Source: Pseudomonas sp. PSB18 (GTDB taxonomy: Bacteria > Pseudomonadota > Gammaproteobacteria > Pseudomonadales > Pseudomonadaceae). Taken from it: a stretch of 64,000 bases of DNA. A model generated the notes under the pieces. The model was not told the origin of the DNA and did no database searches. It was given only the letters and a program-made list of their open reading frames with translations. Below, one piece after another: positions 45,655-56,467 of the stretch. A program made the translations under genes and the position numbers. The stretch spans positions 372,001 through 436,000 of the forward strand of contig NZ_NOIN01000002.1 in NCBI RefSeq assembly GCF_014596565.1. The letters run 5' to 3'. The first letter of the stretch is position 1, and the number at the start of each line of letters is the position of its first letter.

Positions 45655-47325
45655 TCAGACCACCACGTCCCGCGCTGCCTGATGACCATCGAACGTCAGG
45701 TATTCCACCAGTTCAGGCAACGGTAACGGTTTGCTGATCAGGAAGCCCTGCACCTGATCGCAGCCAAAGCCGCGCAACAGGTCCAGTTGCTCGCGGGTTT
45801 CCACTCCTTCGGCCACCACCTCCAGGTTGAGGTTGTGGGCCAGGTTGATCATCGCGTGCACCAGCTTGCGGTTCTCTTCGCGTTGCTCCATGCCGCCGAC
45901 GAAACTCTTGTCGATCTTGAGCAGGGCGATGGGGAGGCTGTTGAGGTGCACGAACGAGGAAAATCCGGTGCCGAAGTCGTCCAGGGAGAAACGCACCCCC
46001 AGCCGGCCGAGGGCATCCATCGTCTGCTTGACCAGCTCGCTGCGGCGCATGACCGCGGTTTCGGTGAGCTCGAATTCCAGCCACTGGGCTTCGACGCCCC
46101 GCTCGGCGATCAACCGGCTCAGGGTCGACAGCAACTGGCTGTCCTGGAACTGCCGGAACGACAGGTTGACCGCCATGTGCAGCGGCGCCAGCCCGCGCTC
46201 GCGCAGGGCTTGCATATCCCGCAGCGCACGGGAAATCACCCAGTAGCCCAGCGGGACGATCAGGCCACTCTGCTCGGCCAGCGGTACGAATTCACTCGGC
46301 GGCAGCAACCCGCGCTCACCGTGACGCCAACGTACTAGGGCTTCGAGGCCGACGATGTGACCACTCTCGAGGTCCAAGCGAGGCTGGTAATGCAGCTCCA
46401 GCTCGTCGCGACGCAGCGCCCGGCGCAGTTCGCTTTCCAGGTCAGCGAGGCTGCGGGCGTTGCGGTTGATGCGCTCGTTGAAGACATGAAAGGTGCAGCC
46501 CTGGGTGCTCTTGGCCTGTTGCATGGCGATGTGGGCATGCCACATCAGCGGATCGGCACCCGCCTGGGCCCGAGCGTGGGCGATGCCCAGGCTGCAGCCG
46601 ATCAGCAGGCTTTCGCCGTCCACCCAGTAGGGTTCAGCCATGGCTTGCGTGATGCGCTCTGCCATCCATTCGGCCCGCTGAGGTGCCCGGCGGGTATCGA
46701 TCAGCAAGGCGAACTCGTCGCTGCCCAGCCGTGCCAGTTGATCGCCGGCTTCGAGTGCCCCCTTGAGGCGCGATACCACCTGCAGGATCAAGCGATCACC
46801 GGCCTGATGACCGAGGGCATCGTTGGCGTGACGGAAGTTGTCCAGGTCCAGATGACCCAGCGCCAGGCCGCGGCCATCGCTTTCAGCCAGGCGCGCCACC
46901 AGCAAGGTCTGGAATCCCTGGCGGTTCGCAATGCCGGTCAACGGGTCCTGTTCGGCGAGACGTTGCAAGGTGTTTTCCAGTACGCCGCGTTCACGTACAT
47001 GGCGCAGGCAACGGCGCAGGGTCGCACTGTCGAGCAGGTCACGCACCAGCCAGTCGCTGGCGCCGTCGGGTAACGTCGCGGGCTCGTGTTCAAGCAGCAG
47101 GACGGTCGGCAGATGGCAACGGCCGGGCGCCGGTTGCAAGGCTGCGACCGTCAGCAATACTGCGTTGCGGTTGTCTTCGAACAGGCTGCTGACCGACTCC
47201 CAGGTCGGGGCACTGATCAACACGACCGAGCCCGCCATGGGCGCCAGGCACTCGCGTAATATCGCTGACCACTCAGGCTCTTCGGCCAATAACAGCAAAC
47301 GCAAGGGTTCGACAGGCGTGGACAA
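45655..47325 (-). CDS. GGDEF/EAL c-di-GMP phosphodiesterase (ProE-like)
   Basis: Cytosolic c-di-GMP enzyme of about 556 residues. Residues 1-120 look like a receiver-type fold without a clear phosphorylation site. The GGDEF domain (about 130-290) has GSDEF in place of GGDEF, so synthesis is doubtful. The EAL domain (about 305-550) keeps GLEALVRW, VNLSFRQF, FELTETAVM, DDFGTGFSS, KIDKSFV and VAEGVET, so it should be an active phosphodiesterase. Position next to rep and the length fit P. aeruginosa PA5295 (ProE). I chose a TTG at 47325, which has ACGGAG upstream and begins MSTPVEPLRLLLLAEEPEW; the open frame runs on to 47529. Confidence 0.88.
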   Translation of the reverse strand: MSTPVEPLRLLLLAEEPEWSAILRECLAPMAGSVVLISAPTWESVSSLFEDNRNAVLLTVAALQPAPGRCHLPTVLLLEHEPATLPDGASDWLVRDLLDSATLRRCLRHVRERGVLENTLQRLAEQDPLTGIANRQGFQTLLVARLAESDGRGLALGHLDLDNFRHANDALGHQAGDRLILQVVSRLKGALEAGDQLARLGSDEFALLIDTRRAPQRAEWMAERITQAMAEPYWVDGESLLIGCSLGIAHARAQAGADPLMWHAHIAMQQAKSTQGCTFHVFNERINRNARSLADLESELRRALRRDELELHYQPRLDLESGHIVGLEALVRWRHGERGLLPPSEFVPLAEQSGLIVPLGYWVISRALRDMQALRERGLAPLHMAVNLSFRQFQDSQLLSTLSRLIAERGVEAQWLEFELTETAVMRRSELVKQTMDALGRLGVRFSLDDFGTGFSSFVHLNSLPIALLKIDKSFVGGMEQREENRKLVHAMINLAHNLNLEVVAEGVETREQLDLLRGFGCDQVQGFLISKPLPLPELVEYLTFDGHQAARDVVV

Positions 47326-47579
47326 GCTGACTCCGTAGACTCTGCAAGGGGGTAGGCGCTGGGCATTATGACCTGCCGACCGACAATGACCAGTGCCAAT
47401 AGTTCTCAAATGCAGGCTTGTGGCGATTTTTTTCCGTTCCAGGCCGGACATCAGCGCCAATCCTCTCCAGATGCCGGCAGCAAGGCAGCGAAACGGCCTG
47501 ATGTCGGACAGAGCAGCACAATTCTCCAAGCCTGTTAAAATGCCGGCCCATTTTTCGCAAACGACTCCCTGACCCTGTC

Positions 47580-49589
47580 ATGTCCCGACTCAATCCCCGG
47601 CAGCAAGAAGCCGTGAACTATGTCGGCGGCCCTCTTTTGGTGCTCGCCGGTGCAGGCTCCGGCAAGACCAGCGTAATCACCCGCAAGATCGCGCACCTGA
47701 TCCAGAACTGTGGCATCCGCGCCCAGTACATCGTCGCCATGACCTTTACCAACAAAGCCGCCCGGGAAATGAAGGAACGGGTCGGCGGCCTGCTGCGCGC
47801 CGGCGAAGGCCGTGGCCTGACGGTCTGCACCTTTCACAACCTGGGTCTGAACATCATCCGCAAGGAACACGCGCGACTGGGCTACAAGCCGGGCTTCTCG
47901 ATTTTCGACGAGACCGACGTCAAGGCCCTGATGACCGACATCATGCAGAAGGAATACGCGGGCGACGACGGTGTCGACGAGATCAAGAACATGATCGGCG
48001 CCTGGAAAAACGACCTGGTGCTCCCCGCCGAAGCCCTGGAGAACGCCCGCAACCCCAAGGAACAGACGGCCGCCATCGTCTACACCCATTACCAGCGCAC
48101 ACTTAAGGCGTTCAATGCGGTGGACTTCGACGACCTGATCCTGCTGCCGGTCAAGCTGTTCCAGGAACACGCCGACATCCTCGAAAAATGGCAGAACAAG
48201 GTTCGCTACCTGCTGGTGGACGAATACCAGGACACCAACGCCAGCCAGTACCTGCTGGTGAAACTGCTCATCGGCAAGCGTAACCAGTTCACGGTGGTGG
48301 GTGACGACGACCAGTCGATCTACGCCTGGCGTGGCGCGCGACCGGAAAACCTGATGCTGCTCAAGGAAGACTATCCGTCGCTCAAAGTGGTGATGCTGGA
48401 GCAGAACTATCGCTCCACCAGCCGCATCCTGCGCTGTGCCAACGTGCTGATTTCCAACAACCCCCACGAGTTCGAAAAGCAGCTATGGAGCGAGATGGGC
48501 CACGGTGATGAGATCCGCGTGATCCGTTGCCGCAACGAAGACGCCGAAGCCGAGCGCGTGGCCATGGAAATCCTCAGCTTGCACCTGCGCACCGACCGGC
48601 CGTACAGCGATTTTGCGATCCTGTACCGCGGCAACTACCAGGCCAAGCTGATCGAGCTGAAGTTGCAGCATCACCAGGTTCCCTATCGCCTGTCGGGCGG
48701 CAACAGCTTCTTCGGCCGTCAGGAAGTGAAGGACCTGATGGCCTATTTCCGCCTGATCGTGAACCCGGACGATGACAACGCCTTCCTGCGGGTGATCAAC
48801 GTCCCACGCCGGGAAATCGGCTCGACCACGCTGGAAAAACTCGGCAACTACGCCACCGAGCGCAAGATCTCGATGTACGCCGCCACCGACGAAATCGGCC
48901 TGGGCGAACACCTGGACAGCCGCTTCACCGACCGCCTGGCGCGCTTCAAGCGTTTCATGGACAAGGTCCGCGAGCAGTGCGCCGGGGAAGACCCGATCGC
49001 GGCACTGCGCAGCATGGTCACGGACATCGACTACGAGAACTGGCTGCGCACCAACAGCTCCAGCGACAAGGCCGCCGACTACCGCATGGGCAACGTCTGG
49101 TTCCTGATCGAAGCCTTGAAGAACACCCTGGAAAAAGACGAAGACGGCGAAATGACCGTCGAGGACGCCATCGGCAAACTCGTGCTGCGGGACATGCTCG
49201 AGCGTCAGCAGGAAGAGGAAGACGGTGCCGAAGGCGTGCAGATGATGACGCTGCACGCGTCCAAGGGCCTGGAATTCCCTTACGTGTTCATCATGGGCAT
49301 GGAAGAAGAAATCCTGCCGCACCGCTCCAGCATCGAGGCCGATACCATCGAAGAAGAACGGCGCCTGGCCTACGTGGGTATTACCCGGGCCCGGCAGACG
49401 CTGGCCTTCACCTTCGCCGCCAAGCGCAAGCAATACGGTGAAGTGATCGACTGCGCGCCGAGCCGCTTTCTCGATGAGCTGCCGCCGGACGATCTGGCCT
49501 GGGAAGGCAACGACGATACCCCGACCGAGGTGAAAGCCGTTCGCGGCAACAGCGCCTTGGCCGATATACGCGCCATGCTAAAGCGCTAG
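47580..49589 (+). CDS. rep: ATP-dependent DNA helicase Rep
   Basis: Superfamily 1A 3'-5' helicase that removes proteins ahead of the replication fork. The 669-residue length matches Rep rather than UvrD (about 730). Motifs in order: Q-motif LNPRQQEAVNYV, Walker A AGAGSGKTSV near residue 25, motif Ia AMTFTNKAAREMKERV, Walker B YLLVDEYQDTN near 214, motif III GDDDQSIYAWRGARPENL, motif IV LEQNYRSTSRIL, motif V MMTLHASKGLEF, motif VI EEERRLAYVGITRARQTL. It stands 254 bp from the divergent GGDEF/EAL gene. Confidence 0.97.
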   Translation: MSRLNPRQQEAVNYVGGPLLVLAGAGSGKTSVITRKIAHLIQNCGIRAQYIVAMTFTNKAAREMKERVGGLLRAGEGRGLTVCTFHNLGLNIIRKEHARLGYKPGFSIFDETDVKALMTDIMQKEYAGDDGVDEIKNMIGAWKNDLVLPAEALENARNPKEQTAAIVYTHYQRTLKAFNAVDFDDLILLPVKLFQEHADILEKWQNKVRYLLVDEYQDTNASQYLLVKLLIGKRNQFTVVGDDDQSIYAWRGARPENLMLLKEDYPSLKVVMLEQNYRSTSRILRCANVLISNNPHEFEKQLWSEMGHGDEIRVIRCRNEDAEAERVAMEILSLHLRTDRPYSDFAILYRGNYQAKLIELKLQHHQVPYRLSGGNSFFGRQEVKDLMAYFRLIVNPDDDNAFLRVINVPRREIGSTTLEKLGNYATERKISMYAATDEIGLGEHLDSRFTDRLARFKRFMDKVREQCAGEDPIAALRSMVTDIDYENWLRTNSSSDKAADYRMGNVWFLIEALKNTLEKDEDGEMTVEDAIGKLVLRDMLERQQEEEDGAEGVQMMTLHASKGLEFPYVFIMGMEEEILPHRSSIEADTIEEERRLAYVGITRARQTLAFTFAAKRKQYGEVIDCAPSRFLDELPPDDLAWEGNDDTPTEVKAVRGNSALADIRAMLKR

Positions 49590-49623
49590 AATCGACCCAT
49601 TTTTCCGACTTCAGAGCCCTTAA

Positions 49624-50217
<594 letters not shown>

Positions 50218-50230
50218 CACACATCGCCCT

Positions 50231-50320
50231 TGTGGGAGCGAGCCTGCTCACGATGGGGCCTGCACATCCAACATCAGTGTTGGCAGGTAGTTCGTCATCG
50301 CGAGCAGGCTCGCTCCCACA
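50231..50320. repeat. REP pair (REPIN)
   Basis: Inverted REP cores between the convergent xpt and acetyl-CoA hydrolase genes. The left arm has CTGCTCACGA in place of CTGCTCGCGA. Confidence 0.9.
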
Positions 50321-50325
50321 GGGGG

Positions 50326-52260
50326 TTAGGTTGATTGTTGCTGCGCAGAGGCCTTGAGGCCCGCCAGCAACAAGCGCTGGAACAGATCGTCCTTCAGTCC
50401 ATCGGTGCTCGCCAGTTGCATCCGCTCCAGATGCTCGGGGTACAACGAGGGGTCGGGGGCATCCAGCGCCGCCTTGCCCAACTCGAGCATTTCAGTGAGT
50501 TTGAACTTGCTCTTGAGCCAGTTCAGCGCCCGCAGCAGGTCCCGCTCCACCCCGTCGAAATCAGCACCCAGCGGATACTCCGGAAACAGATTCGGATGCC
50601 GCGCCTGGATTGCCTGCAAGCGCTCCGATGTGTTGTCGGCGAACCGCGGATCGAGGCGGAAATCCTTCGGTAGCTTTCCGGCATTCTGCGCCTGCTCGAT
50701 CAACCCCGGCTGGAAGCGTGAATCGCTGATGTTCAGCAACGCCTCGATCACCGCGGCATCGGTCTTGCCCCGCAGGTCGGCGATGCCGTACTCGGTCACC
50801 ACGATATCCCGCAGGTGCCGGGGAATCGTGCAGTGGCCATACTCCCAGACAATGTTCGAGCTGATTTCGCCCCCGGACTCCCGCCAACTGCGCAGGAGCA
50901 AAATGGAACGCGCGCCTTCCAGCGCATGCCCCTGGGCGACGAAGTTGTATTGCCCACCCACACCGCTGAGCACCCGCCCGTCTTCCAACTGATCGGCCAC
51001 CCCGGCGCCCAGCAGGGTCATGGTGAACACGGTATTGATAAAGCGCGCATCGAGACGCTGCAAGCGCTTGAGGCGCTCCTGGCCATACAACTCGTTGATG
51101 TAGCTGATGCGGGTCATGTTGAATTCGAGCCGGCGGCTCTGCGGCAACTCGTGCAAGCGCTGGTAAAAACTGCGTGGCCCGAGAAAGAAGCCGCCATGGA
51201 CACAGACGCCGTCGGGCTGGGCCGCCTCGTCGAGCGTACCCGAGTTGGCCTGCTCCTGGGTCGGCTCATCGGGATAGACCTTGCGCCGGATGATCCCGGC
51301 CTCCGCCAGCACCAGCAAACCGTTGACGAACATTTCACTGCAACCGTACAACCCCCTGGCAAACGGCTCGACCCCACCCTCGCGTTCGATCAGTTGTGCC
51401 CACTGGCTGAGGTTCAGGTCCGCCAGTAACGCCCGATACCCGGCGTTATCCGCCTGACGCGCCAGCAGTGCCGCCGTCAGCGCGTCGCCCATGGAACCAA
51501 TACCGATCTGCAGCGTGCCGCCGTCACGCACCAGGCTGCTTGCGTGCAGACCGATGAAATGATCCTGGAACCCCACCGGCATGTTGGGCGTGGAAAACAG
51601 CGTGTGACTGTCCTTCTCGTCGATCAACAGATCGAAAGCGTCTATACCGATTTCCGCATCCCCCGGCATGTAGGGCAGATCGCTATGAACCTGGCCGACC
51701 ATGAGGATGGTTTCCCCCGCCGCCCGTCGCTTCTCGATCATCGGCAACAGGTCGAGGGTGATGTCGGGGTTGCAACTCAGGCTCAGGCGATCCGGGTGCT
51801 GTGGATCGCTCGCCACCAGCTGCGCGATCAGGTTCAAGCCCGCGGCGTTGATGTCCCGGGCGGCGTGACTGTAGTTGCTGCTAACGTAGTTCTGCTGGGC
51901 CGATGCGCTGTGCAGCAGGCTGCCTGGCTGCATGAAGAACTGCTCGATCCGGATGTTGGGCGGCAGGCTGTCCCGCTGCAGGTCGGTCAGGTAATCGAGT
52001 TCCGGGTAGTCGCCAAAAACCCGTTCGATGAAAGGTTCGAGAAAGCGCTTCTGCAAACCATCGCCCAGGTTCGGCCGGCCCAGGCTCAGGGCCGTGTAAA
52101 TAGTCAGTTGTCGTTCGGGCAGTTGGGCAATGCGCCGGTACAGCGCGTTGGCGAACAGATTGGGTTTGCCCAACCCCAGGGGCATGCCCAGGTGGATATG
52201 CGCCGGCAGACGCTCCAGGACGTCATCCACCGCCTGCTCGATCGAACACAATTGCACCAT
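50326..52260 (-). CDS. Acetyl-CoA hydrolase/transferase family protein
   Basis: Cytosolic CoA-transferase or acyl-CoA hydrolase of 644 residues. The N-terminal half has LGKPNLFANALYRRI and IYTALSLGRPNLGDGLQKRF. The C-terminal AcetylCoA_hyd_C domain has GVGGQYNFVAQGHALEGARS near residue 430, IVVTEYGIADLRGKTDAAVI near 485 and FRLDPRFADN. The glutamate that forms the CoA thioester in this family is likely EYG in TEYGIADL. It is longer than acetate CoA-transferases of about 500 residues because of an extended middle region. The ATG at 52260 follows GGAGGGTAGG. The acyl group cannot be deduced. Confidence 0.87.
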   Translation of the reverse strand: MVQLCSIEQAVDDVLERLPAHIHLGMPLGLGKPNLFANALYRRIAQLPERQLTIYTALSLGRPNLGDGLQKRFLEPFIERVFGDYPELDYLTDLQRDSLPPNIRIEQFFMQPGSLLHSASAQQNYVSSNYSHAARDINAAGLNLIAQLVASDPQHPDRLSLSCNPDITLDLLPMIEKRRAAGETILMVGQVHSDLPYMPGDAEIGIDAFDLLIDEKDSHTLFSTPNMPVGFQDHFIGLHASSLVRDGGTLQIGIGSMGDALTAALLARQADNAGYRALLADLNLSQWAQLIEREGGVEPFARGLYGCSEMFVNGLLVLAEAGIIRRKVYPDEPTQEQANSGTLDEAAQPDGVCVHGGFFLGPRSFYQRLHELPQSRRLEFNMTRISYINELYGQERLKRLQRLDARFINTVFTMTLLGAGVADQLEDGRVLSGVGGQYNFVAQGHALEGARSILLLRSWRESGGEISSNIVWEYGHCTIPRHLRDIVVTEYGIADLRGKTDAAVIEALLNISDSRFQPGLIEQAQNAGKLPKDFRLDPRFADNTSERLQAIQARHPNLFPEYPLGADFDGVERDLLRALNWLKSKFKLTEMLELGKAALDAPDPSLYPEHLERMQLASTDGLKDDLFQRLLLAGLKASAQQQST

Positions 52261-52354
52261 CCTACCCTCCGGGTCATTCCGTGAATGTGGGTTGGACCGA
52301 GCTTGCCGGGTCTTGGTTGCGATGAACAGCCCTGGGTGATCGTTTCCAAGGCGC

Positions 52355-52382
52355 AAAAAAGCCGCTCGTAAGCGGCTTTTTT
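52355..52382 (-). terminator. Terminator of the cytochrome c5 gene
   Basis: A 12-bp perfect stem AAAAAAGCCGCT/AGCGGCTTTTTT (52355-52366 and 52371-52382) with a CGTA loop stands 15 bases after the cytochrome stop. Confidence 0.93.
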
Positions 52383-52396
52383 GAAGGATGCTGGCT

Positions 52397-52822
52397 TTAT
52401 TTCAGGCCGGACATCTTCTGGATGGCGCCTTTGAGCTCTTCATCCGAGCAATCGGCGCAGGTACCTTTAGGTGGCATGGAATTGATACCGGAGATGGCTT
52501 TAGCCAGCAGACCATCAACGCCGCCTTCTTTCTTGGCTCGTTCGCCCCAAGCTCCGCTGTCACCAATTTTGGGAGCGCCCAGCACGCCTGCAGTGTGGCA
52601 AGCCCCGCAATGTTTACCGATTACGTCATCCGGTGTCTTCTTGCCCCCACCGCCGGCCGCAACGGCAACTTCCATGCCCTTGCATTCCTTTCCCGCAACG
52701 CAAACCTGGCCGACCGGCTCGAGGCGCTTGGCGATTTCGTCGTTGGTCGCCGCTTGGGCACTGACTGCCCAAAGGGCCAATACGGTTGCTGGTGCAGCCA
52801 GCATTTTCATAATTAGGTTCAC
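52397..52822 (-). CDS. Cytochrome c5 family protein
   Basis: Periplasmic small c-type cytochrome, 141 residues with a GTG start (137 if the ATG at 52810 is used). Signal peptide MKMLAAPATVLALWAVSAQA is followed by one heme motif CGACH near residue 75, the c5 hallmark second cysteine pair CADC near 124 and the distal Met in INSMPPKG. An extra pair of cysteines (VCVAGKEC) lies near the mature N-terminus. The GTG has GAGGGT upstream. It may donate electrons to terminal oxidases. Confidence 0.9.
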   Translation of the reverse strand: MNLIMKMLAAPATVLALWAVSAQAATNDEIAKRLEPVGQVCVAGKECKGMEVAVAAGGGGKKTPDDVIGKHCGACHTAGVLGAPKIGDSGAWGERAKKEGGVDGLLAKAISGINSMPPKGTCADCSDEELKGAIQKMSGLK

Positions 52823-52990
52823 GCGTACACCCTCATGGTGGCTAGTCACGCCTGCGGCCACGGTTGCAGGCGGGCGCAAGTATAGCGGTAAGCCTGTCAC
52901 ACTGAAACAACCCTAAAGTCACAAGGGTCTTGTTCGTTGTGACAGCTTCCCCCTGGCCGCCGCTGCCCGTGCGGGCTTGGCGCCTCTTCC

Positions 52991-53539
52991 TTAGAAATTG
53001 GCCGGTGTGGCTGCGCTGATCAGTCGCGCCGGCACATCGAACGGATTACGGAAACGGTGTGGCTTGGTGCTCTCGAAATAGTAGCTGTCCCCGGCTTCGA
53101 GCACGAACGTTTCGGCGCCGACGACCAGCTCCAGACGCCCTTCCACCAGAATCCCGGTTTCCTCGCCTTCATGGGTGAGCATCTCGTCACCGGTATCGGC
53201 GCCCGGCGGATAGATTTCGTTCAAAAAGGCAATCGCCCGACTCGGGTGTGCCCTGCCCACCAGTTTCATGGTCACGGCGCCGTCGGAGATATCGATCAGT
53301 TCGTTGGCTTTGTAGACGATCTGGGTCGGCTTCTCCTGGAGAATTTCTTCGGAGAAAAACTCGACCATGGACATGGGGATGCCGCCAAGGACCTTGCGCA
53401 GCGAGCTGATCGAGGGGCTGACGCTGTTTTTCTCGATCATCGAAATGGTGCTGTTGGTGACGCCCGCTCGTTTGGCGAGTTCACGCTGGGAAAGGCCTTT
53501 GAGTTTACGAATGGCTTGCAGTCGTTCACCGACGTCCAA
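52991..53539 (-). CDS. pauR: PauR-type HTH-cupin regulator
   Basis: Transcription regulator of 182 residues with an N-terminal XRE-type helix-turn-helix (LQAIRKLKGLSQRELAKRAG, TNSTISMIEKNSVSP, residues 5-45) and a C-terminal cupin domain (HEGEETGILVEGRLELVVGA, GDSYYFESTKPHRFRNP). This is the PuuR/PauR layout. Its place directly before dadX matches P. aeruginosa pauR (PA5301), the repressor of gamma-glutamylated polyamine breakdown genes. The oxidase and aldehyde dehydrogenase further right are likely targets, which is inference. Confidence 0.87.
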   Translation of the reverse strand: MDVGERLQAIRKLKGLSQRELAKRAGVTNSTISMIEKNSVSPSISSLRKVLGGIPMSMVEFFSEEILQEKPTQIVYKANELIDISDGAVTMKLVGRAHPSRAIAFLNEIYPPGADTGDEMLTHEGEETGILVEGRLELVVGAETFVLEAGDSYYFESTKPHRFRNPFDVPARLISAATPANF

Positions 53540-53667
53540 TGCTGGAACCTCCAGGGGATCAGGTTGTGTGGAAATTGAGCGTTATCATGGCGACAGCGTT
53601 CAGTATTTACAACACTTTGACCCGAATCCTGCGCGGTGAAGCGACCTTCGGTCGATCCTGCGTTACG

Positions 53668-54741
53668 TCAGCCCCCGGAATAGAGCCGCGGCACCCGCCG
53701 CAGGTTGCAGAAAATCTGATAGGGAATGGTGCCGGCAGCCTTTGCCACATCGCTGGCAAGTACATGCTTGCCCCACAACTCGACGGTCGAACCGAGCCCG
53801 GCATGGGGGATATTCGTCAGGTCGACGCACAGCATGTCCATCGACACGCGCCCGACCAATTGGCTGCGCTGGCCGTCCACCAGCACCGGAGTACCGCTCG
53901 GAGCCTGGCGCGGGTAACCGTCGGCATAGCCCATGGCGACCACTCCAACCCGGGTCGTCTGCGTAGTCACGTAACGGGCGCCATACCCCACCGGCTCGCC
54001 GGCCGGCAGTTCGCGCACGCAGATGATCTTCGACTCCAGGGTCATCACCGGCTGCAGGCGCGAGGCGGTGGCGTTGGCTTCATCAAAAGGCGTCGCGCCA
54101 TACAGCATGATGCCCGGACGAACCCAGTCGCTCGGCATCTGCGGCCAACCCAACACCGCTGGGGAGTTGCGCAGGCTGGTCTCGGCCGTCAATCCCTGGC
54201 AGGCGGCTTCAAACACCTCCAGTTGCCGGGTGCTGCTAGGATCATGCAGCTCGTCGGCACGGGCAAAGTGGCTCATCAGCACGATCTTCGCCACTTTGCC
54301 GCTGGCCAGCAGCCGACGATACGCGGCCTGGTAGTCCTGCGGGTGCAGGCCGACCCGGTGCATCCCCGAGTCCAGTTTGAGCCAGACCGTGATCGGCTTG
54401 CCCAGCGTCGCTTTTTCAATCGCTTCGAGCTGCCACAACGAATGCACTACGCACCAGAAATCGTGCTCGACGATCAACGACAGTTCATCGGCTTCGAAAA
54501 ACCCTTCCAGCAACAGCACCGGCGCACGAATACCGCCGGCCCGCAACTCCAGGGCTTCTTCGATGCATGCCACGGCAAACCCGTCCGCGGTGTCCTGCAA
54601 AGCTTCGGCACAACGTACCGCGCCATGCCCGTAGGCATCGGCCTTGATCACTGCAAGGGCCTTGGCCCCCGTGACGTCACGAGCCAATTGGTAGTTGTGG
54701 CGCAGGGCTTGAAGATCGATAAGGGCACGGGCAGGACGCAT
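53668..54741 (-). CDS. dadX: Alanine racemase, catabolic (DadX)
   Basis: PLP enzyme interconverting L- and D-alanine; with DadA it forms the L-alanine breakdown path. The 357-residue product has the PLP lysine Lys33 in [14 protein letters not shown], the catalytic tyrosine region [20 protein letters not shown] near residue 250 and the C-terminal [20 protein letters not shown]. It lies in the dad cluster, the reason to call it the catabolic DadX rather than the biosynthetic Alr. A terminator stands between it and ridA, so it may be partly uncoupled. Confidence 0.94.
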   Translation of the reverse strand: MRPARALIDLQALRHNYQLARDVTGAKALAVIKADAYGHGAVRCAEALQDTADGFAVACIEEALELRAGGIRAPVLLLEGFFEADELSLIVEHDFWCVVHSLWQLEAIEKATLGKPITVWLKLDSGMHRVGLHPQDYQAAYRRLLASGKVAKIVLMSHFARADELHDPSSTRQLEVFEAACQGLTAETSLRNSPAVLGWPQMPSDWVRPGIMLYGATPFDEANATASRLQPVMTLESKIICVRELPAGEPVGYGARYVTTQTTRVGVVAMGYADGYPRQAPSGTPVLVDGQRSQLVGRVSMDMLCVDLTNIPHAGLGSTVELWGKHVLASDVAKAAGTIPYQIFCNLRRVPRLYSGG

Positions 54742-54766
54742 GACGGCAGGCTTCTAGGCAGACATG

Positions 54767-54812
54767 AAAAAAACCGGCGCGGGCTGATGGCATGAACCAC
54801 CAACAGCGCCGG
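54767..54812 (-). terminator. Terminator-like hairpin between ridA and dadX
   Basis: CCGGCGC (54774-54780) pairs with GCGCCGG (54806-54812) around a 25-base loop that itself has TGGTG/CATCA-type pairing. On the minus strand seven T follow. It could attenuate dadX in the dadA-ridA-dadX order. Confidence 0.7.
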
Positions 54813-54834
54813 GAGAGGGATCGTTTCGACAGCT

Positions 54835-55188
54835 TTAAGGCAGCGCGGCCACGACTGACAGCTCCACCAGGATTTCCGGCTCGCACAGCTTGGCTTCTAC
54901 CGTGGCGCGGGCCGGAGCCACCCCATTGGGCAGCCATTTGTCCCAGACCGCGTTCATGCCCGCAAAGTCGGCCTCGATGTCCTTCAGGTAGATCGTGACC
55001 GACAGCAACCGGCTCTTGTCGGTCCCGGCCAGGTCCAGCAAACGCTCGATATTGGCCAGGGTTTCGCGGGTCTGCTGCTCGATACCGGCGCTCATGTCGT
55101 CGCCGACTTGCCCGGCCAGGTAAACGGTGCCGTTGTGCACGACCACCTGGCTCATGCGGTCATTGGTGAGCTGGCGCTGGATTGACAT
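54835..55188 (-). CDS. RidA family deaminase
   Basis: Cytosolic enamine/imine deaminase of 117 residues that clears reactive 2-imino acids, the product released by DadA. Family motifs are [17 protein letters not shown] near residues 15-31, [13 protein letters not shown] and the catalytic arginine in [20 protein letters not shown] near 91-110. The ATG at 55188 lies inside the end of dadA (29-bp overlap), so the two are translated together, which fits the chemistry. Confidence 0.93.
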   Translation of the reverse strand: MSIQRQLTNDRMSQVVVHNGTVYLAGQVGDDMSAGIEQQTRETLANIERLLDLAGTDKSRLLSVTIYLKDIEADFAGMNAVWDKWLPNGVAPARATVEAKLCEPEILVELSVVAALP

Positions 55189-56467
55189 GTTTTGCAGACT
55201 CCTGAAGTTTGCTGCTGCCATAACGGGAAATATCGAGACCTTCGGCGCTGATCTGCGGCTTTTTCTTCGCCATCAGATCCGCCAGCAAGCGGCCGGAACC
55301 ACAGGCCATGGTCCAACCGAGGGTGCCATGGCCGGTGTTCAGGAACAGATTCTTGAACGGGGTGGCGCCGACAATCGGCGTGCCATCCGGCGTGGTCGGG
55401 CGCAAGCCGGTCCAGAAACTGGCCTGGGCCAGATCGCCGCCCTGAGGATAAAGGTCGTTGACGATCATCTCCAGGGTTTCACGGCGACGGGGATTGAGCG
55501 ACAGGTCAAAACCGGCGATTTCCGCCATGCCGCCCACGCGGATGCGGTTATCGAAACGGGTGATCGCAACCTTGTAGGTTTCGTCGAGAATGGTCGAGGT
55601 CGGCGCCATGGCCGGGTTGGTGATCGGCACGGTCAGGGAATAGCCCTTGAGTGGATACACCGGGGCCCGGATCCCCAGGGGCTTGAGTAGTTGCGGCGAA
55701 TAACTGCCCAGGGCCAGGACGTAGCGGTCGGCGATTTCCAGCTTGCCGTCGATCCAGACGCCGTTGATACGGTCACCGGCCTGGTCCAGGCGCTGGATAT
55801 CCTGGCCGAAACGGAACTCCACACCCAGCTTCACGGCCATTTCCGCCAAGCGCGTGGTAAACATCTGACAGTCGCCGGTCTGATCGTTGGGCAGACGCAA
55901 GGCGCCGGCCAGAATGTCGGTGACATTCGCCAGGGCCGGCTCGACCCGTGCAATGCCTTCGCGGTCGAGCACTTCGAACGGCACACCGGACTCTTTCAGC
56001 ACGGCGATGTCCTTGGCCGCGCCATCGAGTTGCGCCTGGGTACGGAACAACTGCGTAGTCCCCAGGCTACGGCCTTCGTAGGCAATACCGGTTTCGGCGC
56101 GCAGTTCGTCGAGGCAGTCGCGGCTGTACTCGGACAGGCGCACCATGCGCTCCTTGTTGATGGCGTAGCGGCTGGCGGTGCAGTTGCGCAGCATCTGCGC
56201 CATCCACAGGTACTGGTCGATGTCGGCGGTGGCCTTGATCGCCAGCGGTGCGTGACGCTGCAACAGCCATTTAATGGCCTTGAGCGGCACGCCCGGCGCG
56301 GCCCACGGCGAGGCATAGCCCGGCGACACTTGGCCGGCATTGGCGAAACTGGTTTCCATGGCGGGCGCCGGCTGACGATCGACCACCACCACTTCGAACC
56401 CGGCACGGGCCAGATAGTAAGCACTGACGGTACCGATGACGCCGCTACCCAAGACCAGAACGCGCAT
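55160..56467 (-). CDS. dadA: D-amino acid dehydrogenase small subunit DadA
   Basis: Membrane-associated FAD dehydrogenase that oxidises D-alanine to pyruvate and ammonia, giving electrons to the quinone pool. The 435-residue product has the FAD Rossmann motif [20 protein letters not shown] (residues 4-23), [20 protein letters not shown] near 38 and the C-terminal [20 protein letters not shown]. Its last residues overlap the start of ridA. It is divergent from the Lrp-type dadR, whose product activates dadA in P. aeruginosa. Confidence 0.96.
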   Translation of the reverse strand: MRVLVLGSGVIGTVSAYYLARAGFEVVVVDRQPAPAMETSFANAGQVSPGYASPWAAPGVPLKAIKWLLQRHAPLAIKATADIDQYLWMAQMLRNCTASRYAINKERMVRLSEYSRDCLDELRAETGIAYEGRSLGTTQLFRTQAQLDGAAKDIAVLKESGVPFEVLDREGIARVEPALANVTDILAGALRLPNDQTGDCQMFTTRLAEMAVKLGVEFRFGQDIQRLDQAGDRINGVWIDGKLEIADRYVLALGSYSPQLLKPLGIRAPVYPLKGYSLTVPITNPAMAPTSTILDETYKVAITRFDNRIRVGGMAEIAGFDLSLNPRRRETLEMIVNDLYPQGGDLAQASFWTGLRPTTPDGTPIVGATPFKNLFLNTGHGTLGWTMACGSGRLLADLMAKKKPQISAEGLDISRYGSSKLQESAKHVNPAPAHQ

